DNA from: Gracilibacillus oryzae
GTDB lineage: Bacteria > Bacillota > Bacilli > Bacillales > Amphibacillaceae
Assembly: GCF_009498735.1 (NCBI RefSeq)
Contig: NZ_ML762429.1
Location: 119,363 to 183,362, forward strand
Reading direction: 5' to 3'
DNA: 64,000 nt
This document shows positions 55,722 to 64,000 of the stretch, one piece after another (position 1 is the stretch's first letter; each line of letters opens with the position of its first letter). The position numbers and the translations under genes were made by a program. Below the pieces are notes generated by a model that was not told where the DNA came from, did no database searches, and was given only the letters and a program-made list of their open reading frames with translations.

Positions 55722-56426
55722 TTAGAGGAAATAATGATAACCAAAGAAAAACAGAATAAATAAAACGATAGATGGTAAAAAATTGCCTATCTTTATCTTC
55801 GTCAAATTTAAGATATTTAAACCGATTGCTAATATTAATAAACCGCCAAGTGCTGTCATTTCTGAGATAAATATATCCAGAAAATTATCTGGAATCCATT
55901 TGTTAATTTGTACTGCAAGCAATGCAATGGTACCTTGATAGACTACTACAGGAATAACAGAGTAAATAACGCCATACCCAAGTGTTGACGATAATACCAT
56001 CGCCATAAAACCATCTAAGAAGGATTTTGTTATGAGTACTTCATGGTCACCTCGTAATCCTCCATCTAATGCACCAATAATGGACATTGCGCCAATGACA
56101 AATATCAAGGTGGCGGTGATAAAGCCTTCTGTCAGGTTGCCTTTATTTTCTTTACTAACCTTTCGTTCCAATTTTTGACCAATCCGATTTAATTGGTCCT
56201 CTAACTGTATAGCAGTGCCGATAATCGAACCAATGAGTAAGCTTAACAGAATCAGCACGATATTGTCTGCCTGAATTGCCATCTGTAATCCTATTAAGGC
56301 AACGACTAATCCGATTCCCTGAAGCGCGGTAGTCTTAATCCGCTCCGGTATGTTTCTGAATACTAAACCGATCAATGTGCCAATAATAATCAGCACCCCA
56401 TTAACTAAAGTCCCATACAATTCCAT
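55722..56426 (-). CDS. DUF554 membrane protein (YdfK-like)
   Basis: This 234-residue protein has about seven membrane helices and the DUF554 pattern: GTLVNGVLIIIGTLIGLVFR, GAMSIIGALDGGLRGDHEVLITKSFLDGFMAMVLSSTLGYGV. Function unknown. It is located next to spo0J, as in several Bacillaceae. Confidence 0.88.
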   Translation of the reverse strand: MELYGTLVNGVLIIIGTLIGLVFRNIPERIKTTALQGIGLVVALIGLQMAIQADNIVLILLSLLIGSIIGTAIQLEDQLNRIGQKLERKVSKENKGNLTEGFITATLIFVIGAMSIIGALDGGLRGDHEVLITKSFLDGFMAMVLSSTLGYGVIYSVIPVVVYQGTIALLAVQINKWIPDNFLDIFISEMTALGGLLILAIGLNILNLTKIKIGNFLPSIVLFILFFFGYHYFL

Positions 56427-56522
56427 TAACTCACTCCATTCTTATAAAGGCAAGATTAAACATGAAGAAGCCTGATCTTCTCAAACGAAAGAGTGATCAG
56501 ACTAGCTCCATTTATTTAAATG

Positions 56523-57362
56523 TTAACTTTCCATTTTATCCAAAATCCGGTTCAAATCATCTTCGGAAAAGAATTCAATTTCTATCTTACCTTTTCGTTT
56601 GCCCCGATTAATTTTCACATTTGTTCCAAAGTAATCTTTCAGATGATTCTCTTTTTCTTCAAGGAAGATATCTTTCTTTCCTTTCTTTTCTATCTTCTTT
56701 CGTTTCTGTTCATTCAATGTTTGGATTAATGCTTCCACTTGCCTTACATTTAATTTTTCTGTTGATATTTTATTGGCTAAAGGTATCATCTTTTCTTTAT
56801 CTTTCAGTCCAAGTAATGCCCTGCCGTGCCCCATAGAAATTGCGCCATGATTAATTTTCGCAATGACTTCCTCTGGCAGACTCAGAAGACGAATTAGATT
56901 AGCGATGTGTGAACGGCTTTTTCCCAATCTTTGTGCCAATGTCTCTTGAGTAATACCTAATTCATTTATTAATCGGTCATACGCATTTGCCTCTTCAATC
57001 GGAGTTAAGTCTTCGCGCTGTATATTTTCTAATAAAGCAAATTCCATCATCTGGTCATCTGTTAATTTTTTAACAATTGCCGGAATTGTTTTTAAATCCG
57101 CTTCTTTAGCAGCTCTGTATCTTCGCTCACCAACGACTATCTCATATCCTCGTAGACTTTTTCTTACTATAACTGGTTGAAGAATTCCATGTTGCAATAT
57201 GGATTCCTTAAGTTCTTCAATTGCATCTGCTTCAAATACTTTCCGAGGTTGATATGGATTAGGGCGACATTTCGCTAATGAGATTTCTTCAATCTTTTCA
57301 TCTGGATCCTCGTCCATTCCAGGAAAAAAAGCATCCAAGCCTTTTCCTAACCCTTTAGCCAT
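56523..57362 (-). CDS. spo0J: Chromosome-partitioning protein ParB (Spo0J)
   Basis: This 279-residue CTP-dependent clamp protein binds parS and spreads on DNA. It starts [12 protein letters not shown], has the CTP-binding box GERRYRAAK and the helix-turn-helix [26 protein letters not shown] 57362 overlaps the soj stop by eight bases, so a TTG at 57368 is not needed. Confidence 0.97.
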   Translation of the reverse strand: MAKGLGKGLDAFFPGMDEDPDEKIEEISLAKCRPNPYQPRKVFEADAIEELKESILQHGILQPVIVRKSLRGYEIVVGERRYRAAKEADLKTIPAIVKKLTDDQMMEFALLENIQREDLTPIEEANAYDRLINELGITQETLAQRLGKSRSHIANLIRLLSLPEEVIAKINHGAISMGHGRALLGLKDKEKMIPLANKISTEKLNVRQVEALIQTLNEQKRKKIEKKGKKDIFLEEKENHLKDYFGTNVKINRGKRKGKIEIEFFSEDDLNRILDKMES

Positions 57363-58116
57363 TAGCAATCACTTCCTTTGCTAAATCTAAGTATACTTCT
57401 GCCCCTTTTGACTTTGGATCATAAGTAATAATTGGCTGGCCATGACTCGGTGCCTCACCCAACCTTATGTTTCTTGGAATAATAGATTGGTAAACTTTAC
57501 TCTGAAAATACTTCTTAACTTCTTCAATCACTTGTAGTCCTAAATTTGTTCTGGCATCAAGCATTGTTAACAGCACACCTTCTATTGCCAGATCCTGGTT
57601 TAAATGTTTTTGTACTAAGCGGATTGTATTGAGTAATTGACTCAATCCCTCCAGTGCGTAATACTCACATTGAACAGGAATTAATACTGAATCTGCAGCA
57701 GTTAATGCATTAATTGTTAATAATCCTAATGATGGAGGGCAATCAATAATGACAAAATCATAATGATCTTTTACACTGTCAATCGCCTTTTTCAACCGGA
57801 TTTCCCGAGATATAGTTGAAACTAATTCAATCTCTGCCCCTGCTAATTGGATTGTTGCAGGGATTACATCTAAGTTAGCGATTTTTGATTGGACAACTAC
57901 ATCAGCTATTTCTATATCATCGACTAATATATTATAAACACATGAATCTACATCTGCCTTATTCACCCCTAGTCCACTTGTGGAATTCCCTTGTGGGTCA
58001 ATATCTACTAAGAGTATTTTTCTATCTAAATGTGCCATGCATGCACTCAGATTGACAGATGAAGTAGTTTTTCCTACGCCGCCTTTTTGATTAGCTATAG
58101 CAATGACTCTTCCCAT
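57355..58116 (-). CDS. soj: Chromosome-partitioning ATPase ParA (Soj)
   Basis: This 253-residue deviant Walker ATPase has [23 protein letters not shown] with the P-loop, [13 protein letters not shown] and DCPPSLGLL. It works with Spo0J in origin segregation and regulates DnaA. ATG 58116 is chosen because AGGTAGGTGACG lies before it. Confidence 0.97.
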   Translation of the reverse strand: MGRVIAIANQKGGVGKTTSSVNLSACMAHLDRKILLVDIDPQGNSTSGLGVNKADVDSCVYNILVDDIEIADVVVQSKIANLDVIPATIQLAGAEIELVSTISREIRLKKAIDSVKDHYDFVIIDCPPSLGLLTINALTAADSVLIPVQCEYYALEGLSQLLNTIRLVQKHLNQDLAIEGVLLTMLDARTNLGLQVIEEVKKYFQSKVYQSIIPRNIRLGEAPSHGQPIITYDPKSKGAEVYLDLAKEVIANG

Positions 58117-58302
58117 GACGTCACCTACCTCTTGCAACTTTTCAAATTTTCTATTCTATTATAACACTGATATTTTTATTTTTTCTTAAAAATTACAAAT
58201 TTCAACTTATTTTTTATTTTAATTATAGATTCGCCTTTTTATAAGTCTTTCTGATGGTGAATTTACCTGAATTACAACTATTTCTCTCTTAACACACATA
58301 AA

Positions 58303-58334
58303 AATTCACCCATCTTTTTGTGTAGATGAGTGAA
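58303..58334 (-). terminator. Terminator of noc
   Basis: TTCACCCATCT / AGATGAGTGAA hairpin (one mismatch) with an 8-base loop; AAAAA to its left gives a T-run on the minus strand. Confidence 0.7.
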
Positions 58335-58340
58335 GGATGT

Positions 58341-59207
58341 TTATTTCTTCTTAGGAATTTTAATCGTTATTTGATAATAATCTTCAAGATCTTGTTCGTC
58401 TGTTTCAAGATCTATACCTGTTTCAGAAACCATGTCTAGTGATTGCCTGATTGTATTCATAGCAATTCTCATATCCTTATTGATTCCTTTTAGTCTTGGT
58501 TTCTTTTTCGGTTTAGTAGTATCTAGTAACTTTTCAATATGTGCTTCTGTCTGCTTAACATTTAAATCTCTTTCTATTATATTCTGCAGAACTTTCAGCT
58601 GCTGTTCTTCCTCTTTCAGCAGTATTAATGCTCTTGCATGTCTTTCGGTTATCTTTTTTTCCATTATTGCCTGATGAACTTCTTCCGGCAATTTTAATAA
58701 CCGCATTTTATTAGCTATTGTTGACTGGCTTTTTCCCAGCCTTTGTGCCAGTGCTTCTTGTGTTAATTGATGCAATTCTATTAATTTGGAATATGCCTTA
58801 GCTTCCTCTATTACTGTCAATTCTTCCCGTTGCAAATTTTCTATTAATGCAACAGAAGCAGTCTCTTTATCTGACATTTCCCGAACAATTGCCGGAATCT
58901 TGTCCCAATTCAGACTAGTTGCCGCTCGCCAGCGACGCTCACCTGCGATAATCTCATATTGATCTTCTGAATTCTCTACTGGTCTTACTACAATTGGCTG
59001 AATAAGCCCATGCGTATGGAGTGTCTGTGCTAATTCTTTGATTTTTTCATCATCAAAAATAGACCTTGGCTGATACTGATTTGCTTGTATATTAGCTATA
59101 GGAAGAAAAATAACCTCATCATGGTCAACTGTTACTTCTTCTTCAATAGTTTCTATGTCATCCGCTTTATCTCCCATACCAAATAACCGACCAAATGGGT
59201 GTAACAT
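58341..59207 (-). CDS. noc: Nucleoid occlusion protein Noc
   Basis: This 288-residue ParB paralogue binds Noc sites and keeps the division septum off the nucleoid. It starts with the membrane-binding helix [17 protein letters not shown] as in B. subtilis Noc, has GERRWRAAT (CTP box) and [26 protein letters not shown] (helix-turn-helix), and ends [13 protein letters not shown]. Confidence 0.96.
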   Translation of the reverse strand: MLHPFGRLFGMGDKADDIETIEEEVTVDHDEVIFLPIANIQANQYQPRSIFDDEKIKELAQTLHTHGLIQPIVVRPVENSEDQYEIIAGERRWRAATSLNWDKIPAIVREMSDKETASVALIENLQREELTVIEEAKAYSKLIELHQLTQEALAQRLGKSQSTIANKMRLLKLPEEVHQAIMEKKITERHARALILLKEEEQQLKVLQNIIERDLNVKQTEAHIEKLLDTTKPKKKPRLKGINKDMRIAMNTIRQSLDMVSETGIDLETDEQDLEDYYQITIKIPKKK

Positions 59208-59343
59208 AAAAAAACACCACCTTTATAAAACTTAACCGAAATAATATAAACTAATGATTGCAGATAAGCACCTGCTTAGCATCCTGTGAACCTTTTCAGC
59301 AATAATGATAGTTGGAGCTAAGCTAGCCATATCAGTTAGAAAA

Positions 59344-59368
59344 ACTTGCTTTAAATCGGAAAGCAAGT
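59344..59368 (-). terminator. Hairpin downstream of rsmG
   Basis: ACTTGCTTT / AAAGCAAGT stem with a 7-base loop and AAAA at its left (T-run on the minus strand). It lies in the 59208-59513 gap with parS site 2. Confidence 0.6.
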
Positions 59369-59393
59369 CAAAGAAGCCGATCTATATTCCAAG

Positions 59394-59409
59394 TGTTTCA
59401 CGTGGAACA
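59394..59409. promoter_or_regulatory. parS site 2
   Basis: TGTTTCACGTGGAACA is the exact reverse complement of TGTTCCACGTGAAACA, the parS consensus. It lies between noc and rsmG. Confidence 0.93.
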
Positions 59410-59513
59410 TAGCAAATATATATCTACTTCTATATTTTATCATAAATAAATTGAAATAAGATAGTAAAATATTCGTAATATTTACTTTTCCCAACAATAT
59501 TTTCAGCTAAATA

Positions 59514-60230
59514 TTAAGATAGTGGTGTTTTGTTTGGAACACCCGGCTTGCGAGGGTATTTCTTTGGTGTTTTTTTGCGTTTATTTAAAACAACGATGTT
59601 CCTTTCCCCATTATCCTCAGGTAACTGAAATGTTTCTATTCTGTCCATTTTGCCGCCAAGTAATTCGATTGCAGCATCTGCCTCCTCCATTTCCTGGGCC
59701 GCATTGGCACCTTTCATGGCAATAAAGACACCATTTGTGCGAACTAATGGCAGACATAATTCACTTAAGACAGACATCTTAGCAACTGCACGGGCTAAAA
59801 CGACATCATAATGGTGGCGGAATTGTTCATCCTGCCCAAATATTTCTGCCCTGTTATGATAAAATGACACCCCTTGCAATTTTAAGTTTGCTGCCAAATG
59901 GTTCAAGAATGTGATTCGCTTTTTTAATGAATCAACAATTGTCACCTTTATATTGGGAAAGCAGATTTTTAACGGGATACTGGGAAAGCCTGCTCCAGCC
60001 CCTACATCACATAATTGGATGTCCTGGGTAAAATCAAAATAAAATGCAGCCGAGATGGAATCATAAAAATGTTTTACAAAAACCTCTTCTTTTTCAGTAA
60101 TGGCAGTTAAATTCATTTTTTCATTCCACTCAACCAGTATTTCATAATACTTTTCGAATTGAGCTACCTGATAATCAGATAACTCAATTCCTTTTTGTTT
60201 TAATTGCTCACGAAAAGCATTTACATTCAT
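59514..60230 (-). CDS. rsmG: 16S rRNA (guanine527-N7)-methyltransferase RsmG
   Basis: This 238-residue enzyme (GidB) methylates G527 of 16S rRNA. It has the SAM-binding [17 protein letters not shown] (about 69-85) and [18 protein letters not shown]. It follows mnmG at 35 bp, as in most Bacilli. Confidence 0.97.
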   Translation of the reverse strand: MNVNAFREQLKQKGIELSDYQVAQFEKYYEILVEWNEKMNLTAITEKEEVFVKHFYDSISAAFYFDFTQDIQLCDVGAGAGFPSIPLKICFPNIKVTIVDSLKKRITFLNHLAANLKLQGVSFYHNRAEIFGQDEQFRHHYDVVLARAVAKMSVLSELCLPLVRTNGVFIAMKGANAAQEMEEADAAIELLGGKMDRIETFQLPEDNGERNIVVLNKRKKTPKKYPRKPGVPNKTPLS

Positions 60231-60265
60231 AGAAATATATGCTCCTTTTCATTAATGCCTAGTCA

Positions 60266-62158
60266 TTATTCATTGGAAACTTTTGCAACATTTCCTTGTT
60301 CAATATAGACAAGCAAAATGGAAACATCAGCAGGGTTAACGCCGGCTATTCTGGAAGCTTGTGCAACAGATAACGGACGTACCTTTTTCAATTTTTCTCT
60401 TGCTTCTGTTGCTATCCCAGTAATGGCATCATAATCAATATTATCGGGAATTAACTTATTTTCCATTTTCTTCATTTTTTCCACTTGTTGATTTGATTTG
60501 GCGATATATCCTTGGTATTTGATCTGGATTTCAATTTGCTCTTTTACATCTGCAGCTAATTCTTTGTCAGCAGGGCAAACTTTGTCAATAAGCCTATACG
60601 TTACTTCTGGCCGCTTTAGTAAGTCAAATGCTAAAATACCATCTTTCAGTCTTGTACTACCGATTTCTTCCAACAATGTCTGCAATTGTTCTGTCGGTTT
60701 CAGACGAACTTCCTGCAAACGGTTTTTCTCTTCTTCAATAAGACGTTTTTTCTCTTCAAATTTATTGTAACGCTCTTCCGGGATTAGTCCAAGTTTATAA
60801 CCAATGTCTGTTAAGCGTAAATCTGCATTGTCATGTCTTAATAATAGACGATACTCCGCACGGGATGTCAATAAACGATATGGTTCGTTTGTTCCTTTTG
60901 TCACCAGGTCATCAATCAGCACACCAATATATGCTTGTGAACGATCCAAAATAAGTGTCTCTTTATTCAATGCTTTCGCTGCTGCATTAATCCCTGCCAT
61001 AATTCCCTGGCCAGCCGCTTCTTCATAACCAGAAGTTCCGTTGATTTGTCCTGCAGTAAATATACCTTCCACATTCTTCACTTCTAATGTTGGCCACAAT
61101 TGGGTAGGCACTACAGCATCATACTCAATCGCATAACCTGCACGCATGATCTCTGCTTCTTCCAACCCAGGAATGCTTCTTAATATTTCTCTTTGTACAT
61201 ATTCGGGTAAGGAGGTTGATAATCCTTGCACATATACCTCTTCTGTATTTCTTCCTTCTGGCTCTAAGAAAATTTGATGACGGGGTTTATCATGGAAACG
61301 AACTATTTTATCCTCAATTGATGGACAATAACGTGGTCCGGTTCCTTTAATCATCCCGGAATACATTGCAGATAAACCAAGATTATCATTAATAATTCCA
61401 TGCGTATTTTCATTTGTATAGGTTAACCAGCAAGGAATTTGATCCGTAATGGCTTCTGTTGTTTCATAAGAAAAATGCTGTGGATTCTCATCCCCTGGCT
61501 GAATTTCTGTTTTACTGTAATCAATCGAATGATTAATGACACGTGGCGGTGTACCTGTCTTAAAACGAACTAATTCAAAACCGAGCTCTTCAAGGTTTTC
61601 TGCTAATTTCACACTTGCCCGCTGATTATTCGGACCACTTTCATAAGAGATATCGCCAATAATCACACGACCGCGCATAAATGTACCTGTTGTAATAATA
61701 ACCGATTTCGCACGGTATAATGCTTTCGTTTCTGTAATAACACCCTGGCATTTACCGTCTTCTATTACTAACTTCTCTACCATCCCTTGTCTTAAGGTAA
61801 GATTTGGCGCCTGTTCTAGCATTTTTTTCATTTCCTGAATATAAAGAGGTTTATCCGCCTGGGCTCTTAAGGCTCTTACAGCAGGCCCTTTTGCTGTATT
61901 CAGCATCCGCATCTGGATATACGTTTTATCAATTACTTTCCCCATTAATCCGCCAAGCGCATCTACTTCACGAACAACTATCCCTTTTGCCGGACCGCCT
62001 ATTGATGGGTTACATGGCATGAACGCAATCATATCAAGGTTCATTGTGAGCATTAATGTCTTTGCACCACGACTTGCAGCAGCATAGGCCGCCTCTACCC
62101 CAGCATGTCCTGCACCGATAACTATTACATCATATTGACCAGCTTCATAAGTTGACAT
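60266..62158 (-). CDS. mnmG: tRNA uridine 5-carboxymethylaminomethyl synthesis enzyme MnmG (GidA)
   Basis: This 630-residue FAD enzyme acts with MnmE to modify uridine 34 of certain tRNAs. It has [17 protein letters not shown] (15-31), [31 protein letters not shown] and the C-terminal helical domain ([27 protein letters not shown]). Confidence 0.98.
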   Translation of the reverse strand: MSTYEAGQYDVIVIGAGHAGVEAAYAAASRGAKTLMLTMNLDMIAFMPCNPSIGGPAKGIVVREVDALGGLMGKVIDKTYIQMRMLNTAKGPAVRALRAQADKPLYIQEMKKMLEQAPNLTLRQGMVEKLVIEDGKCQGVITETKALYRAKSVIITTGTFMRGRVIIGDISYESGPNNQRASVKLAENLEELGFELVRFKTGTPPRVINHSIDYSKTEIQPGDENPQHFSYETTEAITDQIPCWLTYTNENTHGIINDNLGLSAMYSGMIKGTGPRYCPSIEDKIVRFHDKPRHQIFLEPEGRNTEEVYVQGLSTSLPEYVQREILRSIPGLEEAEIMRAGYAIEYDAVVPTQLWPTLEVKNVEGIFTAGQINGTSGYEEAAGQGIMAGINAAAKALNKETLILDRSQAYIGVLIDDLVTKGTNEPYRLLTSRAEYRLLLRHDNADLRLTDIGYKLGLIPEERYNKFEEKKRLIEEEKNRLQEVRLKPTEQLQTLLEEIGSTRLKDGILAFDLLKRPEVTYRLIDKVCPADKELAADVKEQIEIQIKYQGYIAKSNQQVEKMKKMENKLIPDNIDYDAITGIATEAREKLKKVRPLSVAQASRIAGVNPADVSILLVYIEQGNVAKVSNE

Positions 62159-62183
62159 CGCTGATTCCTTCTTTCTATTTCAA

Positions 62184-63560
62184 TTATTTTCCGAGGCAGA
62201 ATTGTGAGAACAGTTGATCAATTAAACTATCCTGCACTGTATCCCCAACAATTTCACCAAGTAACTCCCATGCTCTTGTTACATCTATCTGAACTAAATC
62301 AATTGGCATATCTGCATCAATTGCTTCTTTTGCATCTTCTAATGCTTGCATTGTTTGCTGCAATAACTGAATATGGCGTACATTTGAAACATAAGTCAAG
62401 TCCCCTGCATCAATGTCGCCTGCAAAAAATGTCGCAACAATTGCTTCTTCTAACTGATCAAGACCTTTATCTTCAATCAATGCTGTCGTAATCACTTTTT
62501 GATTACCAGCTAATTGTTTCACTTCCTCTAAATCTAAGGCTTGCGGCAAATCTGTTTTATTCACAATAACGATAAATTCCAGTCCATTGACTGCCTCAAA
62601 TAATTGCCTGTCCCCTTCTGACAGTTCTTCACCATAATTTAATACAAGCAAAATTAAATCTGATTCTTTCAAGGCCTGACGGGATCTCTCGACACCAATC
62701 TTCTCCACAATATCCTCTGTTTCACGTATCCCAGCCGTATCAACAAGTCGCAAAGGAATACCTCTGATATTTACATATTCTTCGATAACATCCCTTGTTG
62801 TACCAGGAATGTCTGTTACAATCGCTTTTGTCTCGTGAACTAATGCATTCAACAGAGAAGATTTCCCAACATTCGGTCTCCCAATAATGGCTGTTGCAAT
62901 TCCTTCGCGCAATATTTTACCCTGTCGTGCCATACTAAGCAGGCGTTCCACTTCCTGGTGTACCTCGACTGTTTTTTCCCGTAATAATTGATGGGACATC
63001 TGCTCCACATCATCATATTCTGGGTAATCAATGTTCACTTCCACATGTGCGACTGTTTCAATTAAGGATTGACGCAATTGCTGGACTAATTTTGATAATT
63101 TCCCATCTAACTGCTTCAATGCAATGTTCATTGCTTTGTCTGTTTTTGCCCTGATCAAATCCATTACTGCCTCTGCCTGGGATAAGTCAATTCTTCCATT
63201 TAAGAAAGCTCTCTTCGTAAATTCACCAGGTTCTGCTAAACGCGCCCCTCTTGATAAGACAAGTTCCAGTAAACGATTGACAGATGCTAAACCGCCATGG
63301 CAGTTGATTTCAATTACATCTTCTTTGGTAAACGTCCTTGGTCCCCTCATGACAGTTACCATAACTTCCTCGACCATTTCATTTGTATTGGGATCAATTA
63401 ATTTACCATAATGGATCGTATGAGAGTCAACAGTTGCTAAATCTTTGCCATCAAACAAAGGATTGACGATCTTAACTGCTTCTTCTCCACTTAAACGCAC
63501 AATGGCAATGGCCCCTTCCCCTATTGGAGTCGATATTGCCGCAATTGTATCTTTTTCCAT
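62184..63560 (-). CDS. mnmE: tRNA modification GTPase MnmE (TrmE)
   Basis: This 458-residue GTPase pairs with MnmG. It has the folate-binding N-domain ([25 protein letters not shown]), G1 [12 protein letters not shown] (about 226), [14 protein letters not shown], and the C-terminal FCLGK whose cysteine is conserved. ATG 63560 follows GGAGGTGAA; a longer frame from 63581 includes that site. Confidence 0.98.
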   Translation of the reverse strand: MEKDTIAAISTPIGEGAIAIVRLSGEEAVKIVNPLFDGKDLATVDSHTIHYGKLIDPNTNEMVEEVMVTVMRGPRTFTKEDVIEINCHGGLASVNRLLELVLSRGARLAEPGEFTKRAFLNGRIDLSQAEAVMDLIRAKTDKAMNIALKQLDGKLSKLVQQLRQSLIETVAHVEVNIDYPEYDDVEQMSHQLLREKTVEVHQEVERLLSMARQGKILREGIATAIIGRPNVGKSSLLNALVHETKAIVTDIPGTTRDVIEEYVNIRGIPLRLVDTAGIRETEDIVEKIGVERSRQALKESDLILLVLNYGEELSEGDRQLFEAVNGLEFIVIVNKTDLPQALDLEEVKQLAGNQKVITTALIEDKGLDQLEEAIVATFFAGDIDAGDLTYVSNVRHIQLLQQTMQALEDAKEAIDADMPIDLVQIDVTRAWELLGEIVGDTVQDSLIDQLFSQFCLGK

Positions 63561-63677
63561 TATTATTTCACCTCCAAACATACATTTTTTTATCTATTTT
63601 AATAACCCTGTAACTTCTTTTATAAAAAAACTACCACTAACTTATTAGAATATCACAACACGACCCCTTTTGAAAAG

Positions 63678-63734
63678 ATATCCACACTAATTTTATTGTT
63701 TTATATTCCGGAGCAATTATCCACATGTGAATAA
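63678..63734. promoter_or_regulatory. DnaA boxes between jag and mnmE
   Basis: TTATCCACA (63717-63725, exact) directly followed by inverted TGTGAATAA (63726-63734, equal to TTATTCACA) and a one-mismatch ATATCCACA at 63678. The rest of the 63561-63906 gap holds the jag terminator and no gene. Confidence 0.6.
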
Positions 63735-63862
63735 CTTTTTTTAAAAAAAGTGGTTTCTCTCTTCGTAAGTTGCAGGGTGTGAATAAACTTTGTTTATCAT
63801 TATCGGAAAATTCTCATAGATGGCAGAAATGAATGGAGGGAAATAAGACCTGAAGATATAAA

Positions 63863-63899
63863 AAAAAGTAATGGCCAGATTAACTAACCATTACTTTTT
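63863..63899 (-). terminator. Terminator of jag
   Basis: AAAAAGTAATGG / CCATTACTTTTT perfect 12-bp stem over a 13-base loop, 8 bp after the jag stop; T-rich on the minus strand. Confidence 0.85.
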
Positions 63900-63906
63900 A
63901 TCATTA

Positions 63907-64000
63907 TTATTTAACTGGATGGATTACAACATACCGATTTGGTTCAGATCCTTCTGAATCAGTCGTTATCTTACGATTATTCTGCAATGCAGTATGAATG
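63907..64000 (-). CDS. jag: Jag/KhpB (EloR) RNA-binding protein, C-terminal end
   Basis: The last 30 codons (HTALQNNRKITTDSEGSEP, RYVVIHPVK, stop) match the end of the R3H domain of Jag, also called KhpB or EloR. It binds RNA and affects elongation and sporulation. The rest is beyond the window edge. Position next to mnmE matches the oriC region. Confidence 0.9.
   Translation of the reverse strand, partial: IHTALQNNRKITTDSEGSEPNRYVVIHPVK

Noticed and set aside
57799..57812. Noc-site-like ATTTCCCGAGATAT in soj
   Set aside because: Three mismatches, within coding sequence; probably chance.
62722..62737. parS-like TGTTTCACGTATCCCA inside mnmE
   Set aside because: Four mismatches, within coding sequence.

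Overview
This window is a stretch of a low-GC Gram-positive chromosome, most likely a moderately halophilic member of the Bacillaceae (Gracilibacillus/Virgibacillus/Oceanobacillus-like; genus is an inference). The evidence is the oriC-left gene order jag-mnmE-mnmG-rsmG-noc-soj-spo0J ... ychF-rpsF-ssb-rpsR ... gdpP-rplI-dnaB-purA-walRK-yycHIJ-htrA ... rlmH, almost all on the minus strand (transcribed leftward here). Two exact ParB parS sites and DnaA-box clusters agree with an origin just beyond the right edge.

Layout. (1) 1-2020: the N-terminal part of a stressosome RsbR-type protein and a CstA-type transporter. (2) 2339-18914: an accessory island inserted at the 3' end of rlmH. The 3' end of rlmH and three further copies of an 18-bp sequence (att-like; 2339, 3942, 16208, 18897) divide it into three modules, the architecture of a composite staphylococcal-cassette-like (SCC-like) island. 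No intact recombinase is present; only the eroded 3' end of one lies next to rlmH. Module C carries a RhuM protein. Module B carries one leftward run of six genes (DUF2075 nuclease/helicase, GNAT protein, SNF2 helicase, RES-domain protein, AbiA-like reverse transcriptase with a HEPN motif, AlbA_2 ATP-binding protein) plus a divergent YjzC-like gene. Module A carries a winged-helix/PD-(D/E)XK protein and a 130-bp direct repeat. (3) 18897-30984: rlmH followed by a variable chromosomal zone: a decayed ohrR/ohr pair, a TetR-MMPL efflux operon, a pentapeptide protein, an SDR/DUF2867 protein, Lin0512, an aldo-keto reductase, an acyl-CoA dehydrogenase-like protein, a DinB-like protein, a tubby-like protein and manA. 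(4) 31296-38200: the WalRK cell-wall operon with yycH, yycI, walJ and htrA. (5) 38531-48000: an M23 endopeptidase, purA with a PurR operator, dnaB, rplI, gdpP, a yybS gene cut by an in-frame TGA, and a HAD phosphatase. (6) 48027-56426: serA, a YitT protein, a MerR regulator, rpsR-ssb-rpsF, ychF, yyzM, a YkvI-like transporter and a DUF554 protein. (7) 56523-64000: spo0J, soj, noc, rsmG, mnmG, mnmE and the 3' end of jag.

The item most likely to be new is module B: a single-promoter operon placing an AbiA-like RT-HEPN protein, a RES (NAD-consuming family) protein coupled to an SNF2 helicase, and two more nucleic-acid-directed ATPases in an SCC-like island of a non-staphylococcal host. That it is an anti-phage locus is an inference from family membership and context, not something the sequence proves.
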